A DNA stretch of 64,000 bases from QZLE01 sp033852135. Lineage in GTDB: Bacteria; Pseudomonadota; Gammaproteobacteria; QZLD01. This document shows positions 9,668 to 17,518 of this stretch, piece by piece. Under the pieces are notes generated by a model that was not told the origin of the DNA, did not search any database, and saw nothing but the letters and a program-made list of their open reading frames with translations. The DNA lies in assembly GCA_033852135.1 (NCBI GenBank), contig JAWSVB010000014.1, positions 1 to 64,000 of the forward strand, written 5' to 3'. A program made the position numbers and the translations under genes. The stretch's first letter is position 1. The number at the start of each line of letters is the position of its first letter.

Positions 9668-10486
9668 ATGACAGAGATAGTTATTGACCCGCACAAGTGT
9701 AATAGAGATGGAATTTGCGCAGCATCATGTCCTCTGCATCTATTTAAAATTGATGCCGACACCAAGATCCCATATCTTGATGAAGAAAGGGCAGATAACT
9801 GTATAAACTGTGGTCACTGCATCTCAGTCTGCTCTCAAGATGCGCTAACCCTCAACGGCGTTTCCCCCGCAGAACTCACCCAAATAGACCCTGAGCTAAT
9901 GCCATCGCCAGAGAGCATAGAGCAGTTTCTAAGAAGCAGAAGATCTATCCGTAGATACAAAAACAAACCAGTGGATAAAGAGACGCTAACCAAATTAGTC
10001 GATCTAGCAAGTTGCTCTCCAACTGGGCGTAACGAGCGCGAGATCTCATGGCGTTTAGTCAATGACAAACAAAAGATGAAACAGCTTGCCGGTTACGTAA
10101 TAGATTGGATGAGGCAGGTAAGTAAGCTTAATAAAGAGTCAGAACAGAATTTTCAAACGTTTATCAATGCATGGGAAAAAGGGCATGACTCAATCCTAAG
10201 AGATGCACCAGCTTTAGCAGTAGCCGTAGCTCCCAAAGCATTTCCAATAGCGACAGAGGATGGATCTACTGCCATAGCTTATCTTGAACTCGCAGCACCA
10301 TCTTTTGGTTTAGGCTCATGTTGGGGTGGATACTTCTATTATGCTGCTAACTCTAGTGCCAAAATTCAAAAGCTATTATCGATAACAGAGGATGAGAAGT
10401 GCGTAGGTGCCGCAATGCTTGGCTACCCACAGTTTAAATACTACCGTATTCCCAAGCGCGAGACAGAGCAGATTAAATGGGTTTAA
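9668..10486 (+). CDS. Ferredoxin-nitroreductase fusion
   Basis: N-terminal dicluster ferredoxin domain (~1-60) joined to an FMN nitroreductase domain (~75-272; RRSIRRYKNKPV, SPTGRNER, GLGSCWGGYF). The start at 9668 follows TAGGAA and replaces an upstream in-frame ATG at 9614 that would add 18 unsupported residues. The first cluster motif reads CNRDGICAASCP: the second Cys of the canonical C-x2-C-x2-C-x3-C is Asp. The second motif, CINCGHCISVC, is complete. Asp substitutions of this kind are known in some ferredoxins (e.g. Pyrococcus) and give a labile or 3Fe/4Fe-interconverting cluster. The enzyme probably reduces nitro or quinone compounds; the natural substrate is unknown. Confidence 0.9.
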   Translation: MTEIVIDPHKCNRDGICAASCPLHLFKIDADTKIPYLDEERADNCINCGHCISVCSQDALTLNGVSPAELTQIDPELMPSPESIEQFLRSRRSIRRYKNKPVDKETLTKLVDLASCSPTGRNEREISWRLVNDKQKMKQLAGYVIDWMRQVSKLNKESEQNFQTFINAWEKGHDSILRDAPALAVAVAPKAFPIATEDGSTAIAYLELAAPSFGLGSCWGGYFYYAANSSAKIQKLLSITEDEKCVGAAMLGYPQFKYYRIPKRETEQIKWV

Positions 10487-10521
10487 GCATTAGGTATTAA
10501 GCACTAGGCATTAGGCATAAA
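10487..10521 (+). repeat. Five tandem 7-bp units (GCATTAG-like)
   Basis: Reads GCATTAG, GTATTAA, GCACTAG, GCATTAG, GCATAAA with no interruption. It starts at the stop of the nitroreductase gene and ends 18 bp before the next start. Function unknown. Confidence 0.7.
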
Positions 10522-10539
10522 TCGATATGGAGCATTAAT

Positions 10540-10998
10540 ATGAGCTTAAACCTAAAAATCCCACCAGTTGCACAAGGGATAATTGCAGCCGCACTAACCT
10601 GGCTTTGTAGTGAGTTTGTACCGCTGTATAAACTTAATATACCTCACCAAATAGTGGCTGCTTCCATACTGTTTTTCTCTGGTGGGGTGGTTGCTCTTTT
10701 AGGTGTGTACGCATTTAGAAAAATGAGTACAACCGTTGACCCAAGGTACCCAGATAAAGCATCCTCACTAGTGGTTATTGGAATCTACAGATACTCGCGT
10801 AACCCTATGTATCTTGGAATTTTACTGGTGCTGCTGGGGTGGGCTTTATTTTTGGGGGCTATCTCCGGCCTTATTATCCCAGTAGTCTTTGTGGTTGCTA
10901 TAAATCAATTGCAAATAAAACCAGAAGAACAAGCACTAAAAGATAAGTTTAAAGATAGCTATATTAGCTACACCAAAAGCGTAAGACGTTGGATATAG
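10540..10998 (+). CDS. Isoprenylcysteine carboxyl methyltransferase (ICMT/PEMT)-family membrane protein
   Basis: A 152-residue membrane protein with four hydrophobic segments and the family signature GIYRYSRNPMYLGILL followed by a conserved C-terminal block with paired acidic residues (KPEEQALKDKF) and YxxYxxxVRRWI. In the family this C-terminal region binds S-adenosylmethionine at the membrane. Bacterial members are of mostly unknown substrate (phospholipid, isoprenoid or thiol methylation). It may be read through from the nitroreductase gene 53 bp upstream across the heptamer repeats. Confidence 0.85.
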   Translation: MSLNLKIPPVAQGIIAAALTWLCSEFVPLYKLNIPHQIVAASILFFSGGVVALLGVYAFRKMSTTVDPRYPDKASSLVVIGIYRYSRNPMYLGILLVLLGWALFLGAISGLIIPVVFVVAINQLQIKPEEQALKDKFKDSYISYTKSVRRWI

Positions 10999-11021
10999 CA
11001 ATAGATGATTAGCGTTATAAG

Positions 11022-11723
11022 CTAGTACTCTAAAGCTCTCATGTTTAGCCATAAATCCTCAAATACAACCTGGTATTTTTTGATTGTTGCAAGGTTATTT
11101 GTACGCAGAATATTCTCGTAGTTATACTTGCCTGCACTGCGAGTCCAGTTATAACTACCAGTAATCAAACTCACATTATCGAAGATAGCAAACTTATGAT
11201 GCATATGGACATCGGTATAATCAACTTTGGTACTAATACCGTGTTTGAATAACTCATCGATATCCGAGCCTCTATCTAAAGATTTATCGTTATCAGAGAT
11301 AATTCTAACCTTAACCCCTTTGTCATGAGCAGCTTTAATCTCGCTAGATATGCGATTATCTGTAATAGTAAATACACATATATCGATGGATCTAGTGGCA
11401 GACCTAATCGAGCTAACGATAGCATCAACGCAATCATCGCCAGGGCTAAAAAAAGCTTCCTCTTCAAAACTAGCAGAATCGATATTCAAAGTTTTATTCG
11501 CAGTCTCAACCCAATCTAAAACTAAAGGGGAGTTTTCCGTATGGATAGCCGAGCGAGCAATATCAAAAATCTTATTCCTAATAAAATTTATATCGTTCGT
11601 TTCAAGCTCCATCTCTTTAATGATTTGCTTAATCGCATTTTTCTCATTACGTGAGAAGTTAGCATCATCAAAGGTCTGCTCATAATTGTTAATCAATTGT
11701 TTTAGTTCTTTTAGATTTGGCAT
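11022..11723 (-). CDS. Phospholipase D-like phosphodiesterase/nuclease
   Basis: The C-terminal ~145 residues are a PLDc_2 domain with a single HKD motif: HHKFAIFDN followed by GSYNWTRSA. A single HKD motif means the active enzyme should be a dimer, as in Nuc-type nucleases and mitochondrial PLD6. The N-terminal ~85 residues are a charged helical region I do not recognise. There is no signal peptide, so it is probably cytoplasmic. The start is uncertain: ATG at 11723 and GTG at 11771 both lack a good ribosome-binding site, and ATG is preferred. It stands alone, without restriction or defence genes beside it. Confidence 0.82.
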   Translation of the reverse strand: MPNLKELKQLINNYEQTFDDANFSRNEKNAIKQIIKEMELETNDINFIRNKIFDIARSAIHTENSPLVLDWVETANKTLNIDSASFEEEAFFSPGDDCVDAIVSSIRSATRSIDICVFTITDNRISSEIKAAHDKGVKVRIISDNDKSLDRGSDIDELFKHGISTKVDYTDVHMHHKFAIFDNVSLITGSYNWTRSAGKYNYENILRTNNLATIKKYQVVFEDLWLNMRALEY

Positions 11724-11822
11724 AATGTATTTGATAAAGTTATTAATTACAGAAACACCATGATAAAACACATAAAGTAGAATATCAGTAAATGTTTTGC
11801 ACTTAGGAGTTGAATCTAGGAA

Positions 11823-12623
11823 ATGAAAAATCTAAATGAATATTTACAAAGAATAGGCTTTCAAGGTGAGCCAAAAGTTGATTTAGAAACCCTAATCAAA
11901 CTGCATAGATGCCAAGCATTCAGTATTCCGTTTGAAAACTTTGATGTTTATGTAAACGACAAAGTGGATATTGAAAAACCAGCAGTATTAGATAAGTTAA
12001 TTAAGCAGGGTAGAGGCGGTTATTGCTACGAGCTTAATGGAGCACTCTATGACCTGTTAACAACCATAGGTTTTAAAGTTAAGTACCTGGCTTCACGCCC
12101 CATGATGGGATATACCGAGCTAAGGCCCAAAACCCATATGATATTAATGGTAGAGCTGCAAGGGGAACAATATCTGGCGGACGTAGGTTTTACAGCCCTA
12201 AATATTATAGAGCCTCTGAAAATTGAACCTGGAACCGTGCATCACCAATATGGGCAATGCTTTAGAATCATAGAGGATGCAGAGCGCGGCTACATCTTTC
12301 AATCTAAAACAGGGGATGAGTGGGAATCATGCTACTCATTTGACTTAACTGAGCAGCAATATATAGATTTTAAACTAGCCAATTTCTATAACTCCAACTC
12401 AACAGAATCAATCTGCACCAACATGATTATCGCAGGTATCTATTCCGAAAAGGGGCGAGTTAGGCTGTTAAATAATAGATTTGAAGTAAAGCTAACCGAT
12501 AGAGATGAAGATATTCAAGTAGAGAGTGAAGAGCAGCTAGCAAATCTACTCAAGCAGTTTTTCAACATCAAACTGGATGCTGAAAAACTAGATAAACTCT
12601 ATGTTCGGATGAGTTCAGAATAA
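11823..12623 (+). CDS. nat: Arylamine N-acetyltransferase
   Basis: Transfers acetyl from acetyl-CoA to arylamines and hydrazines. The Cys-His-Asp triad is visible as Cys68 in RGGYCYELNG, His105 in KTHMILMV and Asp120 in YLADVGF. The N-terminal helical domain carries the expected LHRCQAFSIPFENFDV. Its length of 266 residues matches the family (~270-280). It is a single gene starting close to AGGAAATG, convergent with the DoxX gene, and the two stops are 8 bp apart. Confidence 0.93.
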   Translation: MKNLNEYLQRIGFQGEPKVDLETLIKLHRCQAFSIPFENFDVYVNDKVDIEKPAVLDKLIKQGRGGYCYELNGALYDLLTTIGFKVKYLASRPMMGYTELRPKTHMILMVELQGEQYLADVGFTALNIIEPLKIEPGTVHHQYGQCFRIIEDAERGYIFQSKTGDEWESCYSFDLTEQQYIDFKLANFYNSNSTESICTNMIIAGIYSEKGRVRLLNNRFEVKLTDRDEDIQVESEEQLANLLKQFFNIKLDAEKLDKLYVRMSSE

Positions 12624-12630
12624 ATTAAAT

Positions 12631-13047
12631 CTAAACATCACTCGGATGAAAAATCTTATCTAAAGATAATCTACCCGGACCAACAAGAATCAACCCCAAG
12701 AAGAGCACAGCAGCTTCAAGCGCGTGGGAGAACTTCATAAATGGGTCGCCTAAACCAATATGCATAGCAGTGGCAACCGCCATAGTGCAAAAGAGGAAGA
12801 AGCAAGCTGGACGCATTAATAACCCAAGGATTAAAAACAGCCCGCCAGCAAATTCAGAAATTGCAGCCATAAAGCCAAAAAATGTATGGAAAAAATCGAT
12901 TCCGATAAATGATATAGCACCACCAAGATTAACCCAAAGCTCGGGGCCACCAGATAGTTTGGGGAATCCATGCAGCATAAATGCAGCACCAATCCCAATC
13001 CGAATAATTAACAGCCCAATATCCCTGTGAGTTTTATCTGCAAACAT
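12631..13047 (-). CDS. DoxX-family membrane protein
   Basis: A 138-residue protein with four hydrophobic segments. It has the DoxX pattern: LLIIRIGIGAAFMLHGFPKLSGG at the N-terminus, a second segment with EFAGGLFLILGLLMRPA, and a C-terminal EAAVLFLGLILVGPGRLSLD. DoxX proteins are linked to redox and thiol-stress functions, but most are uncharacterised. A single gene, convergent with the arylamine N-acetyltransferase gene. Confidence 0.88.
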   Translation of the reverse strand: MFADKTHRDIGLLIIRIGIGAAFMLHGFPKLSGGPELWVNLGGAISFIGIDFFHTFFGFMAAISEFAGGLFLILGLLMRPACFFLFCTMAVATAMHIGLGDPFMKFSHALEAAVLFLGLILVGPGRLSLDKIFHPSDV

Positions 13048-13129
13048 TATCCATTGCTCCGTAGCTATATTTGTCCGTATTAATATTTAATATAGAACGG
13101 GTTGCAAAAAATGCAATAAAAATGGGTGT

Positions 13130-15271
13130 TTAGCTGCTTTTAATCGCTGATAGAGGAAGGTGTATAAAGATACAAACACCAGTTTCATCCGCCAGGTTTT
13201 CAGCATAAACATGCCCCTGGTGGTATTTGCAAATTAACTCAACAATATAAAGGCCAAGACCTAGGTGGTTAGAGTTTTCGATGTTGTTACGCATTGAAAC
13301 CATAGGGGAGAAAATCTCAGAGACATTCTCTGGTAAAATAGTTTTCCCTTGGTTCTCGATGGATAAAACTGCATAGCCGTTATCTTGTTGCAGCTGTACC
13401 TTGATTGGGGTGCCAGCGGTATGAAAGTCTGCCGCATTACCAAAAACTTTATCAAGCATCTGCGCAAATAGATCTTTATTACCAACGATATGAATATCTT
13501 TTTTAGATAAACAGCTCTCAATAGTTATCGACTCAAAGCAGGATTGATAACCCTCGCAATATGACTTGAGTAATTCCTTAATATCTATGATATCGCTTGG
13601 AGCCGATTCCAGAGTTTTTTCCAATCTGGTTGCCTCACTCATAGCCGATAGCATCTGTCTTAATCTATGCGCGCCATCGGTTGCTCGCTGGTGATAAACC
13701 TTAATGTCCTCGGGCACCTCACACATAGATATATTATCTAGCGATGAGCTCACAATCGCCAATGGGGTTTTAAGCTCATGCGATAGTCTGCCAGACATAT
13801 TCTCAAGATAGTTTGTATATTGTGAAACGCGGTCAATCATATTAGAAAAGTTATGCGCCAGGTCGGTAATCTCATCGTTAGCATCATCTTCAAATGGCAT
13901 GTCACTAATAATTCTGCCATCTTTGGATATTGAGTTATTGGTATAGCGCTGCAAGCGGAGAATCTTGCGTGAGATGTGGGTAGTAAGATAAATCAATACA
14001 CTTAAAGTCAGCAAAAAGGCCAAAATTGATATATCAATTATCCTTTCCATCGCTTCATTATGCAGTGAGAGAATCTTATTGCTGGTCTTCTCTGCGATTA
14101 CCGCACCAATAACACCACCGTCTTTTTTTACTGGGTAAGCTGCAGAGAGGATAACCGCGCGATTATCTGGGGTAGGGTGCCATGATTGAAAAGGTGTTCC
14201 AGTTAAAGCCTTCTTGCTACTAATATCGGAGATGTGGCTGCTTCCATACTGAGTATCGGCAAAGTTTGATGTTGGCTGCTTCAAAATAAAGCGATAGATA
14301 GATTTTCTCATCGTGGTCAAAGTTGACTCTTTCTCACTGCTAATATCACCATTCTTGATGTTATCTATCGCCGCTAAAACCGTACCGTTAGTATTGATTG
14401 CCCAGTAACGTAGACCATCCTGATTAAAGTCAGAGATAGCCTTTTGCAAAGGGATAGATGGGGACGATATTGAATAAGATTCTGCCGATGATTTTTCACT
14501 AGTTGTTTTTATCCCGTTGGTTTCTACGAAAGCATCGAATAAGGAGATTGAGATATTGTGCGGAATAAGTGATTTAGGTATTTTAAGCTCAAGGTTGTAG
14601 CCATTATTACTCTCTTCCCAGTAACCATTAATCCGTGGTTCATTAATAGTCTGCTCACCATTTTCACCCGTTAAAATCCGCGCAAAAACCTTACCTGGAG
14701 CAGCAGTGTAAAACATATAACTGGTTGAGCTATTCGCCCCTGTTGCGGTGATTAATACACTGTCATGAAACTTGGAGAAACTAGGGTTAAAATAGCGAAT
14801 ATCGCTATCTACCACTTTTATAAATAGATAGTAATATCTGCTGTCCGTAGTTAAAAAAGTATCAGCGAAAACCTTATCTTCCCCAATAGCATTACCAGTA
14901 ACACCTGGAGTTTCATTAGCCAAAATGGAGAATGCAGGTTTAATATGATTCGGCCATTCATCAAAATAACCATCTAAAAGTGGTTTAAAATTGATTGGGT
15001 AAGCGTATATCGATTTACCATTGGTTGCTTGCTGTGAAGTTAGAAAATCTTCTGCTTGATTACTTAAAACAGTTGCAGCTAAACGGGAATAGTTAGTAAG
15101 CAAACTTTGCTCGTTATCGCGCAAAAACTGTTCTAAATTCTTAACAAAAGAGTAACCAATTAAAGGGATACAAAAGGGGATAATTAGTAATAAAAAAAGC
15201 TTAGCCCGAAGAGAGATCCTCGGTCTATATTTTTTAGTTTGTATTCTAGGCGGTTTTACTCCGACTTCCAT
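13130..15271 (-). CDS. pdsS: Proteobacterial dedicated sortase-system sensor histidine kinase (PdsS-like)
   Basis: A 713-residue kinase. It has a basic N-terminus and a membrane segment (~23-43), then a very large periplasmic domain with PLLDGYFDEWPNHIKP near residue 95 and a beta-rich, carbohydrate-binding-module-like region. A second membrane segment lies near residue 410, followed by HAMP, HisKA (GRLSHELKTPLAIVSS, ~490) and HATPase_c (LGLGLYIVELI). Layout and length match the TIGR03785 (PdsS) family, which occurs in marine proteobacteria with a variant sortase and its LPXTG-like target. The gene overlaps pdsR by 16 bp. The assignment is from family resemblance plus the neighbouring PdsR- and PdsO-like genes; I see no sortase or target in this window. 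Confidence 0.8.
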   Translation of the reverse strand: MEVGVKPPRIQTKKYRPRISLRAKLFLLLIIPFCIPLIGYSFVKNLEQFLRDNEQSLLTNYSRLAATVLSNQAEDFLTSQQATNGKSIYAYPINFKPLLDGYFDEWPNHIKPAFSILANETPGVTGNAIGEDKVFADTFLTTDSRYYYLFIKVVDSDIRYFNPSFSKFHDSVLITATGANSSTSYMFYTAAPGKVFARILTGENGEQTINEPRINGYWEESNNGYNLELKIPKSLIPHNISISLFDAFVETNGIKTTSEKSSAESYSISSPSIPLQKAISDFNQDGLRYWAINTNGTVLAAIDNIKNGDISSEKESTLTTMRKSIYRFILKQPTSNFADTQYGSSHISDISSKKALTGTPFQSWHPTPDNRAVILSAAYPVKKDGGVIGAVIAEKTSNKILSLHNEAMERIIDISILAFLLTLSVLIYLTTHISRKILRLQRYTNNSISKDGRIISDMPFEDDANDEITDLAHNFSNMIDRVSQYTNYLENMSGRLSHELKTPLAIVSSSLDNISMCEVPEDIKVYHQRATDGAHRLRQMLSAMSEATRLEKTLESAPSDIIDIKELLKSYCEGYQSCFESITIESCLSKKDIHIVGNKDLFAQMLDKVFGNAADFHTAGTPIKVQLQQDNGYAVLSIENQGKTILPENVSEIFSPMVSMRNNIENSNHLGLGLYIVELICKYHQGHVYAENLADETGVCIFIHLPLSAIKSS

Positions 15272-15948
15272 CGGTATCCCATACCGTAAACGGTCTCAAC
15301 CATATCAAATTCAGAGTCATTCACAGCAAACTTCTTCCTAATCCTTTTGATATGCGAGGTAATAGTATTATCGTCTACAAAAATATTCGCGTCTTTCATT
15401 AACTGTTCACGGCTTTTAACATGCCCTGGGCGCTTAGCAATGGTATACACCATCCAAAACTCAGTAACCGTAAGGTCAACAAGGTTGCCTTTCCACTTAA
15501 TAAACATACGGCTGTTATCAATCTCAAGGTCACCATGCGCAATTAACTGCTCTTTCTGTGTAGGTTGTTTTAAAGCCTCCATGCGGCGGAAGATAGCTGC
15601 AATACGGGCAGAAAGGTGGGGCAGGCTAATATCCTTAGTCAAATAATCATCGGCGCCAAGGCGCAAGCCAGATATAAGGTCAAAATCACTATCGCGCGCA
15701 GTCAAAAAGATAATCGGAACAGTAGAATCAATCGCACGAATATCGCGGCACAGGTCGAATCCACCCTCAATCTCATCTCCAAGGCCAATATCAAGCAAAA
15801 TCAAATCTGGCAGAATATTCTCCAGCGCTTTCCATGCTTCAGGACGAGATGCATAAGTCTTAACGCTATACCCCTGTTTAGAAAGCATATCCGAGTAGTT
15901 ATCACTAATCGCTTTCTCATCTTCAACTATTGCAATTGTCTTAGCCAT
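15256..15948 (-). CDS. pdsR: OmpR-family response regulator (PdsR-like)
   Basis: Receiver domain (1-120) with EDE, phospho-Asp in LILLDIGLGDEIEGG, Thr in IFLTARDSD and Lys in YLTKDISLP. It is followed by a winged-helix DNA-binding domain (~135-230, DLTVTEFWMVYTIAK, ITSHIKRIRKKF, GMGYRWKSE). At 230 residues it matches TIGR03787 (PdsR). It is translated together with the kinase gene it overlaps and probably controls the divergent pdsO gene. The chosen ATG is the last of a series of ATGs in a 13-bp tandem array (see repeat 15946-16010). CAGGA lies upstream in the same unit. Confidence 0.85.
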   Translation of the reverse strand: MAKTIAIVEDEKAISDNYSDMLSKQGYSVKTYASRPEAWKALENILPDLILLDIGLGDEIEGGFDLCRDIRAIDSTVPIIFLTARDSDFDLISGLRLGADDYLTKDISLPHLSARIAAIFRRMEALKQPTQKEQLIAHGDLEIDNSRMFIKWKGNLVDLTVTEFWMVYTIAKRPGHVKSREQLMKDANIFVDDNTITSHIKRIRKKFAVNDSEFDMVETVYGMGYRWKSE

Positions 15949-16010
15949 TAAGTCCTGCCATTAAACCCTATCATTAAAGCTTGTCATTAAACCTTGCCAT
16001 GGTTCTTTGC
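15946..16010 (-). repeat. Five 13-bp tandem repeats, each a ribosome-binding-like tract plus ATG
   Basis: Read on the minus strand, the units are GCAAAGAACCATG, GCAAGGTTTAATG, ACAAGCTTTAATG, ATAGGGTTTAATG and GCAGGACTTAATG. The last ATG is the pdsR start, and a degenerate sixth copy lies upstream to 16021. Because 13 is not a multiple of 3, successive ATGs fall in different frames. Each upstream ATG opens a 6-8-codon reading frame ending in TAA. For three of the four, that TAA overlaps a downstream ATG as TAATG. Confidence 0.85.
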
Positions 16011-16128
16011 CATTTTATTGCCACATTTAATCGGTGGATCTACATCATCTCTCAATCTCCACGACATCTCAAGTTGATTTAATAACTCTTGAAATATGAA
16101 CAAAACATCGAGTCCAAAGGAGAATGAA

Positions 16129-16983
16129 ATGAAAATAACTACCACTAAAACCAGCATACTTAAAACAGCAATCGCAGCTAGCGCAATCGCAGGGTCAATC
16201 GCAGCAACACCGGCATTTGCCGAGATATCAATTCAAGATCTAGAGCACGCTAATCTAGCGCCATATGAGAATACCTCAAATGTACCTACAGTAACCTCAT
16301 TATCCGGTATGGGAGTGGGAGCAGTTATTGGTGGAATCTTCGGTGGGCCAGCTGGGGCAATAATCGGTGGTGTAGGCGGGTTGGCAGTAGCAGATAACGA
16401 GCACAACAGTCAGGCACTTGCCCAAGCGAACATAAAAGCTCAAGAGGTTGAGTCACAACTACAAGTAGCTCAGCTAGAGCTGAAAAATGCCAAGATGATA
16501 CTCAAAGAGCAAGAGGAGCGCCAAAGCATACAATTAGCATCTTTGCAAAACGATATAATGCACCGCGAAGCTACAACTGTAAAAACCAATGAAACCATGA
16601 GCGCGATATCAAATGGATTCACTATGGCAGTACAGTTTCGTAGTGACAGCTTCAAAATTGAGCAGCACTATAAAAAACAGTTAACGAAACTAGCCAGCTC
16701 ATTAAATACCCTAAGTAAGATAGAGGTAGAGTTAAGCGGTTTCACCGACCCACGCGGCAACACAATCTCCAACTTAGAGCTATCCAGAAAAAGGGTAGAA
16801 GAGGTTAAAAAAGTATTGGTGAATGCTGGAGTAGCGAAAGAGAGAATCACTGCATCATCATTAGGTGAAGGTGAGCTAATGTGCACCATGGAAGATACCA
16901 AGGGCTACCAATTTGAGAGAAGGGTAGAGATATCATTTCGATTTTTAACAGAAGAGGGAGGTGGCAGAATAGCGCAAAATTAA
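16129..16983 (+). CDS. pdsO: Sortase-associated OmpA-like protein (PdsO-like)
   Basis: The start at 16129 follows AAGGAGA. The product has a signal peptide (cleavage after TPAFA), then a Gly-rich hydrophobic hairpin (GAVIGGIFGGPAGAIIGGVGG, ~65-85). A coiled coil follows (~105-145), then a C-terminal OmpA-like domain (~170-275) with ELSGFTDPRGN and NLELSRKRVEEV, which in the family bind peptidoglycan. This architecture and its place beside pdsS/pdsR fit the PdsO family (TIGR03789). It is probably anchored at the outer membrane with the OmpA domain in the periplasm. It is divergent from pdsR, with ~180 bp between the two starts. In known loci the target and sortase genes sit beside it; here repeats and an unrelated locus follow. 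Confidence 0.82.
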   Translation: MKITTTKTSILKTAIAASAIAGSIAATPAFAEISIQDLEHANLAPYENTSNVPTVTSLSGMGVGAVIGGIFGGPAGAIIGGVGGLAVADNEHNSQALAQANIKAQEVESQLQVAQLELKNAKMILKEQEERQSIQLASLQNDIMHREATTVKTNETMSAISNGFTMAVQFRSDSFKIEQHYKKQLTKLASSLNTLSKIEVELSGFTDPRGNTISNLELSRKRVEEVKKVLVNAGVAKERITASSLGEGELMCTMEDTKGYQFERRVEISFRFLTEEGGGRIAQN

Positions 16984-17001
16984 AATCTAAAAATGTCCTA
17001 A

Positions 17002-17026
17002 TTGTGCCGGTGTTCCTCCGGCACAA
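17002..17026. repeat. REP-like palindrome
   Basis: A perfect 9-bp stem (TTGTGCCGG / CCGGCACAA) encloses a 7-nt loop. A related GGCG-TTCCTCCGGC sequence follows at ~17046-17066. There is no T-run, so it is more like a repetitive extragenic palindrome than a terminator. Confidence 0.55.
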
Positions 17027-17092
17027 GCACAAAACATACCCTGGGGGCGCTGGCGTTCCTCCGGCATTATAATAATTAACCTTCAAAGCAAA

Positions 17093-17180
17093 CGTTGGGC
17101 TTCATTCTTCAGCCCAACCTACAATGCTAAATCCAACCATACTCCGCTGTAGGTTGGTGGTGAGCGTAGCGAACCCCAAC
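17093..17180. repeat. Intergenic palindromic repeat of the 'GTAGGTTGGG...GCGTAGCGAACCCCAAC' type
   Basis: Contains GTTGGGCTTCATTCTTCAGCCCAACCTACA-like arms (17094-17123) and the partner arm TGTAGGTTGG...GCGTAGCGAACCCCAAC (17149-17180). From general knowledge, sequences of this form are scattered through intergenic DNA of many bacteria. Function unknown. Confidence 0.6.
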
Positions 17181-17189
17181 AATATGCTA

Positions 17190-17516
17190 TTAATTATTCT
17201 CGCAAGCTAATGGTGTTTCAGTGTAAATGGTATTCATATTGGAAGTCACAATAGTTTTTTTAATAAGGTTTTGTTGGTCGTCATAAGTCCACAAAATAAA
17301 ATCACTACCGTTTTTTGTTAATGAAACCTTTTCTGTAGCAGCTTTAGAAATGTCTGAACATGATGGAATATTGAAATTTCGCTCAGTAATTTGAAACTCA
17401 TTAGCAATGGTATTTTCAGATCTATTTGCAAATTCATTGCTTTGGTATGTAACGCCAATAAAGAATGAAGAGATAGAAGCAATAGCTAAGGCTAAAATAT
17501 AAATAATGATTTTCAT
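17190..17516 (-). CDS. Small exported protein, candidate immunity partner
   Basis: A 108-residue protein with an N-terminal hydrophobic segment (MKIIIYILALAIASISSFFIG) acting as signal peptide or membrane anchor. The ~80-residue extracytoplasmic part has two Cys (IPSCSDI and PLACENN) that could pair. I recognise no family. Its ATG lies 2 bp after the stop of the L,D-transpeptidase gene, so the two must be co-transcribed. A small exported protein encoded directly behind a signal-less peptidoglycan enzyme is the arrangement expected of an immunity protein to a periplasm-acting effector such as Tlde1/Tldi1. That role is inference from context only. Confidence 0.7.
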   Translation of the reverse strand: MKIIIYILALAIASISSFFIGVTYQSNEFANRSENTIANEFQITERNFNIPSCSDISKAATEKVSLTKNGSDFILWTYDDQQNLIKKTIVTSNMNTIYTETPLACENN

Positions 17517-17518
17517 GA

